From Pontibacter sp. FD36 (GTDB lineage: Bacteria > Bacteroidota > Bacteroidia > Cytophagales > Hymenobacteraceae), in NCBI RefSeq assembly GCF_015686655.1, contig NZ_JADPMP010000010.1, positions 1 through 64,000 of the forward strand: a stretch of DNA of 64,000 bases. Reading direction: 5' to 3'. Below are positions 8,004 to 15,804 of this stretch, one piece after another. The first letter of the stretch is position 1; every line of letters starts with the position of its first letter. The notes beneath the pieces were generated by a model. It was not told the DNA's origin. It did not search any database and saw only the letters and a list, made by a program, of their open reading frames with translations. The translations under genes and the position numbers were made by a program.

Positions 8004-9212
8004 ATGGAGCAGGCAGCTGGTATGGGAGAGGAAAATAAGCAACATTATACCCTGGAACAGGTACTCTCGGCGGCGCTCGCGCAGCAGCAGGCGATTGCCG
8101 TCTGGCGCCTCCCCTTGCAGACCGAAGTGCAGGCCTGCATCTCTTTTGGCACGCAAACTACCTCTGCTATACCTGACCTGGAGCCTAGCCCGGCGGGCTT
8201 TCTGTTCTGCCCCTTTGTGACAGAGGGTGCGCATAGCCACATATTCCTGAAAGCCGACATCAGTTACAGCTCGCTCTCCAAGCAGCTTCGCACGGCCCCT
8301 GATGCGCCCGCTGCGCAGGTGAATTTATTTAAAGAAGCACTGACTCAGGCTGAAAACGGGCATCCAGCGAAATGGCCTATACCTGCCAGTCCGCCCCGCC
8401 ACTCCGACCGCAACGAAGAAACCTTTAAAGCAGCCGTGAGCCTTGCCGTGGATGTGATCCGGGCGGAGGCGATGGAGAAGGTAGTGCTCTCGAGAAGCAG
8501 CTCCTCCCCCCTTCCTGAGGCTTTTAGTCTGCACAAGGCCTTTGAGAAAATGACTTCGGCCTATCCCAATGCCTTTGTGTCGCTGGTGGCTATACCTGGT
8601 GTGGGCACCTGGCTGGGCGCCTCTCCCGAGATACTGGTGAGCGTGGACCAGCGGCAGCTGTTCAAAACGGTGGCATTGGCTGGTACGCAGCCCCTCTGCG
8701 AAGACGGCTCCACGGCCAACGCCATCTGGCGACAAAAGGAGATCGAAGAGCAGGGTATGGTGGAGCGCTACATTCTGAGCTGTTTCAAAAAGCTGCGCCT
8801 GCGCGAATATAACGAAGTGGGCCCCCGCACGGTGATAGCTGGTAACCTGATGCACCTGCGCACCGATTTCAAGGTGGATCTGAAGGAAGTAGACTTTCCC
8901 ACCCTCGGAACTGATATGCTGCGCCTGCTGCACCCAACCTCCGCTGTCTGCGGTCTGCCAAAAGAGCCAGCCTTGCGTTTTATACAGGATCACGAAGGAT
9001 ACGACCGCAGCTATTACAGCGGCTTTTTAGGCCCCGTGAACAGCGAAGCCGGCACGCACCTGTTCGTGAACCTCCGCTGCATGCAGCTATTGCAGCAGGA
9101 AGCCGTACTATACGCTGGAGCCGGCATCACCGGAGAGTCTTCCCCCGAAAAAGAATGGCATGAAACACAGCACAAAATGCAGACGATGTTTAAGATTCTG
9201 GCTGAGTTTTAA
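8004..9212 (+). CDS. menF: Isochorismate synthase
   Basis: 402 residues of the chorismate-utilising enzyme family. C-terminal landmarks: KVVLSR (about 158-163), the ALAGTQ strand, HPTSAVCGLPK, HEGYDRSYYSGFLG, and YAGAGIT followed by SSPEKEWHET near the end. It converts chorismate to isochorismate with Mg2+, the first committed step of menaquinone synthesis. An entC-type siderophore role is excluded only by context (menD next, thioesterase before). The first 120 residues are the usual poorly conserved N-terminal part. The last codons form the left arm of a 20-bp perfect inverted repeat that spans the stop. Confidence 0.9.
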   Translation: MEQAAGMGEENKQHYTLEQVLSAALAQQQAIAVWRLPLQTEVQACISFGTQTTSAIPDLEPSPAGFLFCPFVTEGAHSHIFLKADISYSSLSKQLRTAPDAPAAQVNLFKEALTQAENGHPAKWPIPASPPRHSDRNEETFKAAVSLAVDVIRAEAMEKVVLSRSSSSPLPEAFSLHKAFEKMTSAYPNAFVSLVAIPGVGTWLGASPEILVSVDQRQLFKTVALAGTQPLCEDGSTANAIWRQKEIEEQGMVERYILSCFKKLRLREYNEVGPRTVIAGNLMHLRTDFKVDLKEVDFPTLGTDMLRLLHPTSAVCGLPKEPALRFIQDHEGYDRSYYSGFLGPVNSEAGTHLFVNLRCMQLLQQEAVLYAGAGITGESSPEKEWHETQHKMQTMFKILAEF

Positions 9213-9228
9213 ACATCGTCTGCATTTT
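9174..9228. repeat. 20-bp perfect inverted repeat across the menF stop codon
   Basis: Bases 9174-9193 are the exact reverse complement of 9209-9228, with a 15-nt loop between. The left arm codes for part of the MenF C-terminus (K-M-Q-T-M-F-K); the TAA at 9210-9212 is in the right arm. There is no T-run, so this is not a standard terminator. Confidence 0.9.
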
Positions 9229-9230
9229 GA

Positions 9231-9380
9231 ATGAGTGAGTTAGCGATTGAGTGATTAAATAAAATTAAAAACTCGGTTTACATTCTGCTCAGCTGCAGCT
9301 ACTCCCAGGCTAAATTAGATAAATTAACCACTACCAAAATCACTGACTCACTCTTTCACTCAATCACTAACTCACTGAAT
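9231..9380. repeat. Inverted pair of octamer-period repeats between menF and menD
   Basis: The left block (9231-9256, AGTGAGTT-type units) and right block (9355-9380, AATCACTA/ACTCACTG-type units) are inverted copies, about 22 of 26 bases matching. Bases 9338-9380 read as successive 8-mers of the form AnTCACTn. The right block ends 6 bp before the menD ATG, so a stem between blocks would cover the menD ribosome-binding region. The part in between (9257-9337) shows no gene. Confidence 0.6.
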
Positions 9381-9385
9381 CAAAA

Positions 9386-11083
9386 ATGATCCAAGCGCCT
9401 GTTGTCAATATAGCCGAGATATGTGCCCGCAAGGGGGTGGAAAATGTGGTATTGTCGCCGGGGTCGCGCTGTGCGCCGCTCACGATCGCTTTTGCCCGCC
9501 ACCCGAAGCTGACAGTGCGCACCGTGAGTGATGAACGGGCAGCGGCCTTTATCGCCCTCGGCATGGCGCAGACAACAGGCAGACCGACGGTACTCATTTG
9601 TACTTCAGGTACTGCAGCATTGAACTACGCGCCCGCTGTAGCGGAAGCCTTCTTTCTGCAGGTGCCGCTGCTAGTTCTCACCGCCGACCGTCCGCCGGAG
9701 TGGATCGATCAGCTGGACGGGCAGACCATTCGCCAGCAACAGGTATACGGCCAGCACATCAAGCGCAGCTTTGATTTTCCGGTAGCCCTGGAGCACCCGG
9801 ATGCGGTATGGCACACGGAGCGCATGGTGTCAGAGGCGCTGAACGAAGCTGTGGCTTATCCCGCTGGTCCGGTGCACATCAATGTACCGCTGCGGGAGCC
9901 CTTTTACCCGGCTGAAGGTGGAAAAATAGTGTTTGACGAGCAGGTGAAGGTGATCGAGGAAGATCACAACGCTTTCGATCTCAACCCGATGCAGGCCCTC
10001 AGACTGGAGCAGGAACTGCTTTATTTCAAGCGGGTGCTGATCGTAGCCGGCCAGGAGAGCCAGGATGCGAAGCTGTTGCATGCGCTCCAGACATTTATGA
10101 GCTCCACAGGTGCCGTAACAGTAGGCGATATCATCAGCAACACGCAGCAACTAGCTGGTGTTGTGCGCCATCACGACGCAGTGCTGGCTTGTCCTGATCC
10201 GGAGAAAATGCAGGCACTGCAACCGGACTTACTGATTACCTTCGGCAAGTCGGTTATCTCCAAAAGCCTGAAGCTATACCTGCGCCAGTACAAACCAAAG
10301 GCGCACTGGCACATACAACCGGCCGGACAAGTAGCCGACACTTTTCAGTCGCTTACCAAGATTATCCGCTGCACACCGGGCAGCTTTTTCCGGAGCATGG
10401 CCGGCAGCACCCGCGAAGACGCTGGCTACATTAAATCATGGGCAGGTATAGAGGGCCAGGCTGCTCAGTTCCTGAAGGATTTTACCGCAACTGCGCCCTA
10501 CAGTGAGCTGACCGCCATCAGCCGCGTGCTTAACAGTCTGCCGCAGCAGAGCAACTTGCACCTCGCCAACAGCATGGCCGTGCGCTATGCCAACATACTG
10601 GCCCTGCAGCCAGAGCAGGAAGTGCAGGTATACGCCAACCGCGGCACGAGTGGCATCGACGGCAGCACCAGTACCACCGTCGGCTGTGCCCTCAGCAGCA
10701 AGCGCATCACCACGCTCCTCACCGGCGACATGGCTTTCTTCTACGACCGCAACGGACTATGGCACAACTACCTGCCAGCCAACCTACGCATTGTTATCAT
10801 CAATAACCACGCTGGCGGCATATTCAGACTGATCGACGGACCGCGAAGACAGCCGGAGTTAGAAGAGTTTTTCGAAACAAGGCAACAGCTCGACGCCCGC
10901 AATACCGCTCAGGATTTCGGTTTGAGCTATACTGCCTGCGCTTCGCTGGAAGAGTTGGAGCTGGCACTTCCAGCATTTTTTGCCCGTGATGCCGGCGCAG
11001 GTATACTGGAGATCTTCACCGACAGCAAATCAAACGCAGCTGAGTTTGCCACCTATAAGCAGGCGCTGCTGAAGGCTTTGTAA
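9386..11083 (+). CDS. menD: SEPHCHC synthase (MenD)
   Basis: 565 residues, a full-length TPP-dependent enzyme. The N-terminal Pyr domain holds the SPGSRCAPL motif and the catalytic Glu (E50, in VSDERAAAF). The C-terminal PP domain has the GD...NN cofactor motif (GDMAFFYDRNGLW up to IVIINNHAGGIF). It condenses isochorismate with the succinic semialdehyde-TPP unit from 2-oxoglutarate, giving SEPHCHC, the second step after MenF. Separated from menF by about 170 bp of repeats, so expression may be partly uncoupled from it. Confidence 0.95.
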   Translation: MIQAPVVNIAEICARKGVENVVLSPGSRCAPLTIAFARHPKLTVRTVSDERAAAFIALGMAQTTGRPTVLICTSGTAALNYAPAVAEAFFLQVPLLVLTADRPPEWIDQLDGQTIRQQQVYGQHIKRSFDFPVALEHPDAVWHTERMVSEALNEAVAYPAGPVHINVPLREPFYPAEGGKIVFDEQVKVIEEDHNAFDLNPMQALRLEQELLYFKRVLIVAGQESQDAKLLHALQTFMSSTGAVTVGDIISNTQQLAGVVRHHDAVLACPDPEKMQALQPDLLITFGKSVISKSLKLYLRQYKPKAHWHIQPAGQVADTFQSLTKIIRCTPGSFFRSMAGSTREDAGYIKSWAGIEGQAAQFLKDFTATAPYSELTAISRVLNSLPQQSNLHLANSMAVRYANILALQPEQEVQVYANRGTSGIDGSTSTTVGCALSSKRITTLLTGDMAFFYDRNGLWHNYLPANLRIVIINNHAGGIFRLIDGPRRQPELEEFFETRQQLDARNTAQDFGLSYTACASLEELELALPAFFARDAGAGILEIFTDSKSNAAEFATYKQALLKAL

Positions 11084-11285
11084 GATAAGGGCAGGTATAG
11101 CTTTTTTGGCTTGTCCCCCCCCTGCCTCCTAATTTCTGAATCAGAATTGTTGCAAATGCCGGGTCAAGCTATCTCCTTGTGAAAGGCACCCCCATACGAT
11201 ATATCCCCTATTAGATTGTCCGTTTCGCTGTATAATTCGTTTAAATAATTGTATACCAATTTCTTAAACCTAAATTTATACAGCC

Positions 11286-11741
11286 ATGAACTTAACGCAA
11301 GACATGCACCGGATCGAGCACTGGGCAGATGCACACCATCCGGTTTGGGTAGACTTCGTGCGCATGGCGCTGGGTATCTTTTTATTCGTGAAGGGTGTCA
11401 TGTTTATTCAGGATACGGCAGCTCTGCAGAGCATCATGCGCAACAGCCAGTTTCAGTGGGTGTCGTTTGGGATGGCCCACTACGTGGCCTTCGCACACCT
11501 GGTAGGCGGACTGCTTATCGCCATGGGCCTGATCACGCGCATCGCTATTCTCTTTCAGATTCCCATTCTGCTGGGTGCTGTGTTCTTTATTAATCCGCAG
11601 CGGGGCTTTTACTCCGAAAACACTGAACTCTGGTCATCTCTTATTGTCCTGATCCTGCTCATAGTCTTTCTGGTTTTGGGCTCAGGCCGTCTATCGGTAG
11701 ACAACCTGATACGCCGACCGGAAAGGGATGTGCTTTATTAA
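11286..11741 (+). CDS. DoxX family membrane protein
   Basis: 151 residues with four predicted transmembrane helices, starting after a 20-residue polar N-terminus. The first helix contains the family pattern F-V-R-M-A-L-G-I-F-L-F-V-K-G; later helices include HLVGGLLIAMGLITR and ILFQIPILLGAVFFI. DoxX proteins are small inner-membrane proteins linked to quinone or thiosulfate oxidation and to redox stress in some bacteria. Here the gene sits between menD and menE, which fits a quinone-related role, but that is only context. A terminator-like stem follows at 11849. Confidence 0.8.
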   Translation: MNLTQDMHRIEHWADAHHPVWVDFVRMALGIFLFVKGVMFIQDTAALQSIMRNSQFQWVSFGMAHYVAFAHLVGGLLIAMGLITRIAILFQIPILLGAVFFINPQRGFYSENTELWSSLIVLILLIVFLVLGSGRLSVDNLIRRPERDVLY

Positions 11742-12132
11742 GCCTTCTAAGACTGACTTTGAGACAAACCTGTCCATTGCCCACGCCTACATAAACTGCC
11801 AACTCTAAGTGAATCGGCGTCCGGCAGCCTGAAATCAATTTATGATGAGCTCCCGCTATCCTTTCTGAGGAGAGTGGGAGCACTTTATCTTTACAAACCT
11901 GGTTGCAAAAGGTCTGGTGCCTGAGCAAAGGGCATCTTTACCAAAATTATACCCAGGCTTAGTTAGGTCTTATACCTGAATATCGTAATTTTGGGGGGCT
12001 ATACCAAAGCAGTAAGTAGTAGGGTAGCCGGGCAGCACCTGGGCTATACCTGGCAGGCTTTGAAAACAAAACGATTGAACATGCGGCGAGGCATTCCTAA
12101 GGTTTTCCTTGCTTCTAACACTGAGACACCCC
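11742..12132. other. 391-bp gap between the DoxX gene and menE
   Basis: No convincing gene. It holds a stem with mismatch (gctcccgct 11849-11857 with agtgggagc 11873-11881) that could terminate the DoxX transcript, a -7-like box (TAATTTTG, 11986-11993) and four TATACC hexamers between 11949 and 12047. Confidence 0.5.
11986..11993 (+). promoter_or_regulatory. Putative -7 box (TAATTTTG) upstream of menE
   Basis: Fits TAnnTTTG and would give a leader of about 130 nt before the menE ATG. No clear -33 element. Confidence 0.35.
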
Positions 12133-13245
12133 ATGACGCAAAGGTTCCTGACCCTGAACGGTAACAAGTTCTATTACGACGAGATAGCGGCCTACTCTTT
12201 TCGCAACAGCGTACCGCTCAACGGCTACGAAGCTAAAACCCTCGAGTTTTGCCGTGACTGGCTCAATGGAGTGCAGGAATTTCCGATTCATACTTCCGGC
12301 TCAACGGGTACTCCTAAGCTGATCACACTCTCCCGCCTGCAAATGGAGATCAGCGCACGCCGCACTGTCAAGTTACTCGGTCTGAAAGCCGAAGAGCACA
12401 TGCTCGTGTGCCTCAACACAGAGTACATTGCCGGCATGATGATGCTGGTGCGCGGGCTGCTGACAGATATGCAAATGACCATCGTAGAACCTGTCGGAAA
12501 TCCGCTTACGCTGGCTCCTGCTGACGAAGTGTACCATTTCGCCTCTTTTGTGCCTATGCAGCTGCAGACCATTCTGCAGGAAAACCATGGTGCGACAGAG
12601 CGACTGGACAAAATGAAGGCTATCCTGGTGGGGGGTGCCCCGGTAAATTTTTCGCTGCAGCGTGAGCTTCAGCAACTGCAGGTACCGGTATACCACACGT
12701 ATGGCATGACTGAAACAGCCTCGCACATTGCCCTGCGCCTGCTCAACGGACCCGATGCTGCCGATTATTACGAAACCCTTGAGGGAGTTACCATCGGACA
12801 GGACAACCGGGGCTGCCTAACCATAACGGCCGATCTGACTGAAAACGAAACGCTGGTGACCAATGACATTGTGGAGATTCTGACCCCTACCCGCTTCCGC
12901 TGGATTGGTCGCGCTGATAATACCATCAATACAGGTGGTGTGAAGGTGCAGACCGAAGTGGTGGAGGTAGCCGTGTCAGAAGCACTGGCGGAGTTAGAAC
13001 AGGCGCCACGTTTCTTTGTGGCCTCACAGCCCGACGAACTGCTGGGTGAAAAAGTAATTCTGGTGCTGGAAGGCAGACAACTCACTGATGAGGAAGAGCA
13101 GCGGGTAATGGATAAAATGCGAAGCATTTTGCGCAAGTTTGAAATGCCGAAAGACATTTACTACAGCCCTGCATTCTCTGAAACACCTACCGGCAAGGTG
13201 TCCCGTTTGCGCACCATGCAGAAGCTCGGGCTCGAGACAGATTAA
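12133..13245 (+). CDS. menE: o-Succinylbenzoate-CoA ligase (MenE)
   Basis: 370 residues from the ATG at 12133; the frame extends 24 bp further to a TTG, which I consider less likely. It is a short adenylate-forming enzyme with the P-loop TSGSTGTPK (54-62), the acidic YGMTETASHIAL motif, and the C-terminal GRADNTINTGG hinge and PTGKVSR lysine. It activates o-succinylbenzoate to its CoA thioester with ATP. At about 370 residues it lacks part of the N-terminal domain of longer acyl-CoA ligases, as usual for Bacteroidota MenE. menB, menC and menA are not in the window. Confidence 0.88.
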   Translation: MTQRFLTLNGNKFYYDEIAAYSFRNSVPLNGYEAKTLEFCRDWLNGVQEFPIHTSGSTGTPKLITLSRLQMEISARRTVKLLGLKAEEHMLVCLNTEYIAGMMMLVRGLLTDMQMTIVEPVGNPLTLAPADEVYHFASFVPMQLQTILQENHGATERLDKMKAILVGGAPVNFSLQRELQQLQVPVYHTYGMTETASHIALRLLNGPDAADYYETLEGVTIGQDNRGCLTITADLTENETLVTNDIVEILTPTRFRWIGRADNTINTGGVKVQTEVVEVAVSEALAELEQAPRFFVASQPDELLGEKVILVLEGRQLTDEEEQRVMDKMRSILRKFEMPKDIYYSPAFSETPTGKVSRLRTMQKLGLETD

Positions 13246-13262
13246 AACAGGCAGGGCGCTAA

Positions 13263-13298
13263 CGCGTAGTAAGGTAAAACAACAGACCTTACTATGCG
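13263..13298 (+). promoter_or_regulatory. Hairpin that includes the start codon of the next gene
   Basis: CGCGTAGTAAGGT (13263-13275) pairs with ACCTTACTATGCG (13286-13298) with one mismatch and a 10-nt loop. The ATG at 13294-13296 lies in the right arm, so folding would hide the start codon. It could act in translational control or be an operator at DNA level. Confidence 0.5.
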
Positions 13299-14163
13299 AC
13301 CAATATCTTTCCTAAGCCTTCTCATACTGACTGCACTTACCCTGCAAGGCTGCAGTGGCGGACTGTTTTCCTCCAGAGCCCCTGTGACACTGACCGAAGA
13401 ATGGGCCACTGACAACACCCTGCGCACGCCGGAGTCGGTGGTATTCGACCGTGAGCGCAATGTCCTCTATGTCTCCAATATTAATCAGGTCAGCAAAGAC
13501 CGGAAAGACGGCGATGGCTTCATTTCACGCCTCAACCCCAATGGCGATGTAGACCAGTTGTACTGGGTATCTGGCCTGAACGACCCCAAAGGCCTGGCAT
13601 TGTACAACAACATACTCTATGTGGCCGATATGGACGAGATCATTGCCATCGCTACGCAGACTGGTGCCGTACTTGCACGCCACAAAGCTGACAAAGCCCA
13701 GATGCTCAACGATGTGACGATTGACAATGCCGGCAATGTATACGTGTCCGATTCTCAGCGGGGTACCATCTACCTGTTCCGCAACGGCCGCGTGAGTCAG
13801 TGGCTCGACACAAAGCGCGAACGCCCCAATGGCTTGCTCTATGACAACAACCGCCTGATCGTAGCCTCCAACAACACCGGTAAGGTTCGCTTCCTGGATA
13901 TTGAGCGGCAAGACTTCACAGACTGGACCGATAAGATTCCGTCGGCTGATGGCATAACCCGGGTTGGCGCAGATGGCACCCTGGTATCGAATTGGAACGG
14001 AGAGATTTACTATGTAGACATCAACGGGCGGAACTGGAAAATACTTGACACCAAGAATAAGAAGATCAACACCGCCGATATTTTCTATTCTGAAGAGCAG
14101 GGCCTGCTCTATGTGCCTACTTTCTATGACAACCGCGTCATTGCTTACCGGGTAGCCTTCTAA
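13294..14163 (+). CDS. SMP-30/NHL-type beta-propeller lipoprotein
   Basis: 289 residues. A type II signal peptide with lipobox LQGC (C20) predicts an outer-membrane or periplasmic lipoprotein. The remainder is a six-bladed-propeller-like domain, with recurring blades of the type P-E-S-V-V-F-D...N-V-L-Y-V-S, P-K-G-L-A-L...L-Y-V-A-D, N-D-V-T-I-D-N-A-G-N-V-Y-V-S-D and P-N-G-L-L-Y...L-I-V-A-S. These resemble SMP-30/gluconolactonase and NHL domains, which often bind divalent metal and hydrolyse lactones, but no substrate can be named. The start codon lies in a 13-bp hairpin. Confidence 0.75.
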   Translation: MRPISFLSLLILTALTLQGCSGGLFSSRAPVTLTEEWATDNTLRTPESVVFDRERNVLYVSNINQVSKDRKDGDGFISRLNPNGDVDQLYWVSGLNDPKGLALYNNILYVADMDEIIAIATQTGAVLARHKADKAQMLNDVTIDNAGNVYVSDSQRGTIYLFRNGRVSQWLDTKRERPNGLLYDNNRLIVASNNTGKVRFLDIERQDFTDWTDKIPSADGITRVGADGTLVSNWNGEIYYVDINGRNWKILDTKNKKINTADIFYSEEQGLLYVPTFYDNRVIAYRVAF

Positions 14164-14264
14164 AAAAATTGCACTGATTTTTTTAGAAACATCTCAAGCC
14201 TGATAAAATCTGGCTCAGATTCTGCATATACAGCCGTATACGTAATCTGTACTGGAGATAAATT

Positions 14265-14666
14265 ATGAAGATGAAACAAACGTATTTGCTAGCCGGTGCA
14301 GTGCTACTGGCTGGTTTTAGCGCCATGGCGCAGGAGAGCTCAACCCAGCTCCCACCGGCAGAGCAGAAACAACTAAAAGTTGCTAAACCTGACACCACCG
14401 CCCGCATGGAAACACTGTCGGGCATATTTCTGAACCCCACTAAGAAAGGCACCTTTGTGCTGGACTTCAACCAGGTGCTGACTGAAAACGCACGGCTGGA
14501 AGTAAAAAACAAAGCTGGTAAAATAGTCTACAAGAAGCCTGTGAGCGTAGCCAAAAAAGAGACTGCCTGGCGCTTCGACCTGGGCAAGCTAAGACCGGAT
14601 ACCTACCAGGTGGAAGTGATAACGCCTGATACGACTTATTGGACAAAATTCAAGATCGGTCGGTAA
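14265..14666 (+). CDS. Small secreted protein with a T9SS-CTD-like fold
   Basis: 133 residues with an N-terminal Sec signal ending at A-M-A-Q (about residue 23). The C-terminal 85 residues (NPTKKGTFVLDF to TYWTKFKIGR) look like a single beta-sandwich, with the rhythm of type A Por secretion domains (L-E-V-K-N-K-A-G-K-I-V-Y-K and L-R-P-D-T-Y-Q-V-E-V). However, there is no cargo domain ahead of it. It may be a small periplasmic or surface protein of unknown role. It stands alone, between the propeller lipoprotein and a strong terminator. Confidence 0.6.
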   Translation: MKMKQTYLLAGAVLLAGFSAMAQESSTQLPPAEQKQLKVAKPDTTARMETLSGIFLNPTKKGTFVLDFNQVLTENARLEVKNKAGKIVYKKPVSVAKKETAWRFDLGKLRPDTYQVEVITPDTTYWTKFKIGR

Positions 14667-14681
14667 TACTTTACTCTCTTA

Positions 14682-14722
14682 CGAATGCGCCCCGCTACAG
14701 ATTATGTGGCGGGGCGCATTCG
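14682..14722. terminator. Terminator stem between the small secreted protein and hutG
   Basis: 14-bp perfect stem, cgaatgcgccccgc (14682-14695) with gcggggcgcattcg (14709-14722), between convergent genes; probably works both ways. Confidence 0.8.
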
Positions 14723-14746
14723 TTTACTTTATAAAGTGACAGCATC

Positions 14747-15721
14747 TTATACCTGACTCCACTGCTGCACCACATGGTATAGCAGCGAAGCGCCGAGTTT
14801 TGCCGTTCGGTTATCGATGTCCAGCGCCGGGTTCAGTTCCACCACATCCAAAGCCAGCATTTTGCCGCTACTGATGATCTCCTGCAGCAGTATCAGCGCG
14901 ATTTCCGGGTGAATACCCAGCGCGGCTGGCGCACTCACAGCTGGTGCGTAGGCAGCTGCAAACACATCCAGATCGATGCTCACATAGAGCACATCCACCA
15001 GCGCCATGAACTGCTGCAATTTCTCTCGCAGGGCTTCATAGTTGTATACCTGCATAGCGGGCGCAAACACGTAATCAGCACCATAGTCTTTGGCTGTGTT
15101 GAAGAGCTTCTGGGTGTTGCCATACTGCTGGATACCCAGGCACAGGTAATTGAACTCCCGGTTATCGGCCAGCAGGTCGTCGGCTATCTGCAGAAAAGGA
15201 GAGCCCGAGCTGGGTTGTTTTTCGTAGCTGCGCAGGTCAAAGTGAGCGTCGAAGTTGATGATTCCAAGCTGCTTATCCTGCGGCAGCAACTGCTTTATAC
15301 CCAGATAATGTCCATAGGCTGTTTCGTGCCCACCGCCCAACACGATGGTTTTGTAGGTATGGGCAAGCAGGGCGTGCACCTTTTTGCCCAGCTGTTTCTG
15401 TGCTTCCTCCAGGTTCTGATTGGTGCAGTACACATCACCTGCATCAAACAGGGCAGTGTCATCCTCCAGATGCCAGGCAAATGACGCCATGGCCTGCCGC
15501 AAAGCGGCCGGACCCGCTACAGCCCCTTCTCTCCCCTGGTTACGCCGCACGCCTTCGTCGCAGGGAAAACCAAGAAAAGCGATTGCCTGATCTGACGAAG
15601 CAGACTCGACTTCACCACTCAGGTTGAGGAGTTGTATTCCCTGGTGCCAGCGCTTGCCTTCCTCACCATCTGTTGCGTCAACTCTTCCTTTCCAGGTGCC
15701 GGGTTCTGTAGGTTTATACAT
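14747..15721 (-). CDS. hutG: Formimidoylglutamase (arginase family)
   Basis: 324 residues of the ureohydrolase family. Metal-binding motifs: GGGHETAYGHY, NFDAHFDLRS and SIDLDVFAAAYAP, which together hold the two Mn2+ ions. With hutU and hutI upstream on the same strand, the substrate is most likely N-formimidoyl-L-glutamate, hydrolysed to glutamate and formamide, the last step of histidine degradation. Agmatinase or arginase activity is the alternative on sequence alone. It is the last gene of the hut run, about 84 bp after hutI. An AT-rich octamer-type repeat lies just upstream of its start (15722-15762). Confidence 0.88.
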   Translation of the reverse strand: MYKPTEPGTWKGRVDATDGEEGKRWHQGIQLLNLSGEVESASSDQAIAFLGFPCDEGVRRNQGREGAVAGPAALRQAMASFAWHLEDDTALFDAGDVYCTNQNLEEAQKQLGKKVHALLAHTYKTIVLGGGHETAYGHYLGIKQLLPQDKQLGIINFDAHFDLRSYEKQPSSGSPFLQIADDLLADNREFNYLCLGIQQYGNTQKLFNTAKDYGADYVFAPAMQVYNYEALREKLQQFMALVDVLYVSIDLDVFAAAYAPAVSAPAALGIHPEIALILLQEIISSGKMLALDVVELNPALDIDNRTAKLGASLLYHVVQQWSQV

Positions 15722-15762
15722 TCGTTAATTGCTGAATTGTTGATGGTTAATTTGTTATCAGG
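15722..15762. repeat. Degenerate octamer-type repeat before hutG
   Basis: TTAATTGC-TGAATTGT-TGATGGTT-AATTTGTT reads as 8-base units. The same words (TGCTGAATTGTT, GATGGTTAA) recur at 62081-62115 and, inverted, at 62210-62241. Confidence 0.45.
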
Positions 15763-15804
15763 GACAGGGATGTGTTTTCATAGGAAGAAATTTTCACTTA
15801 CCTT

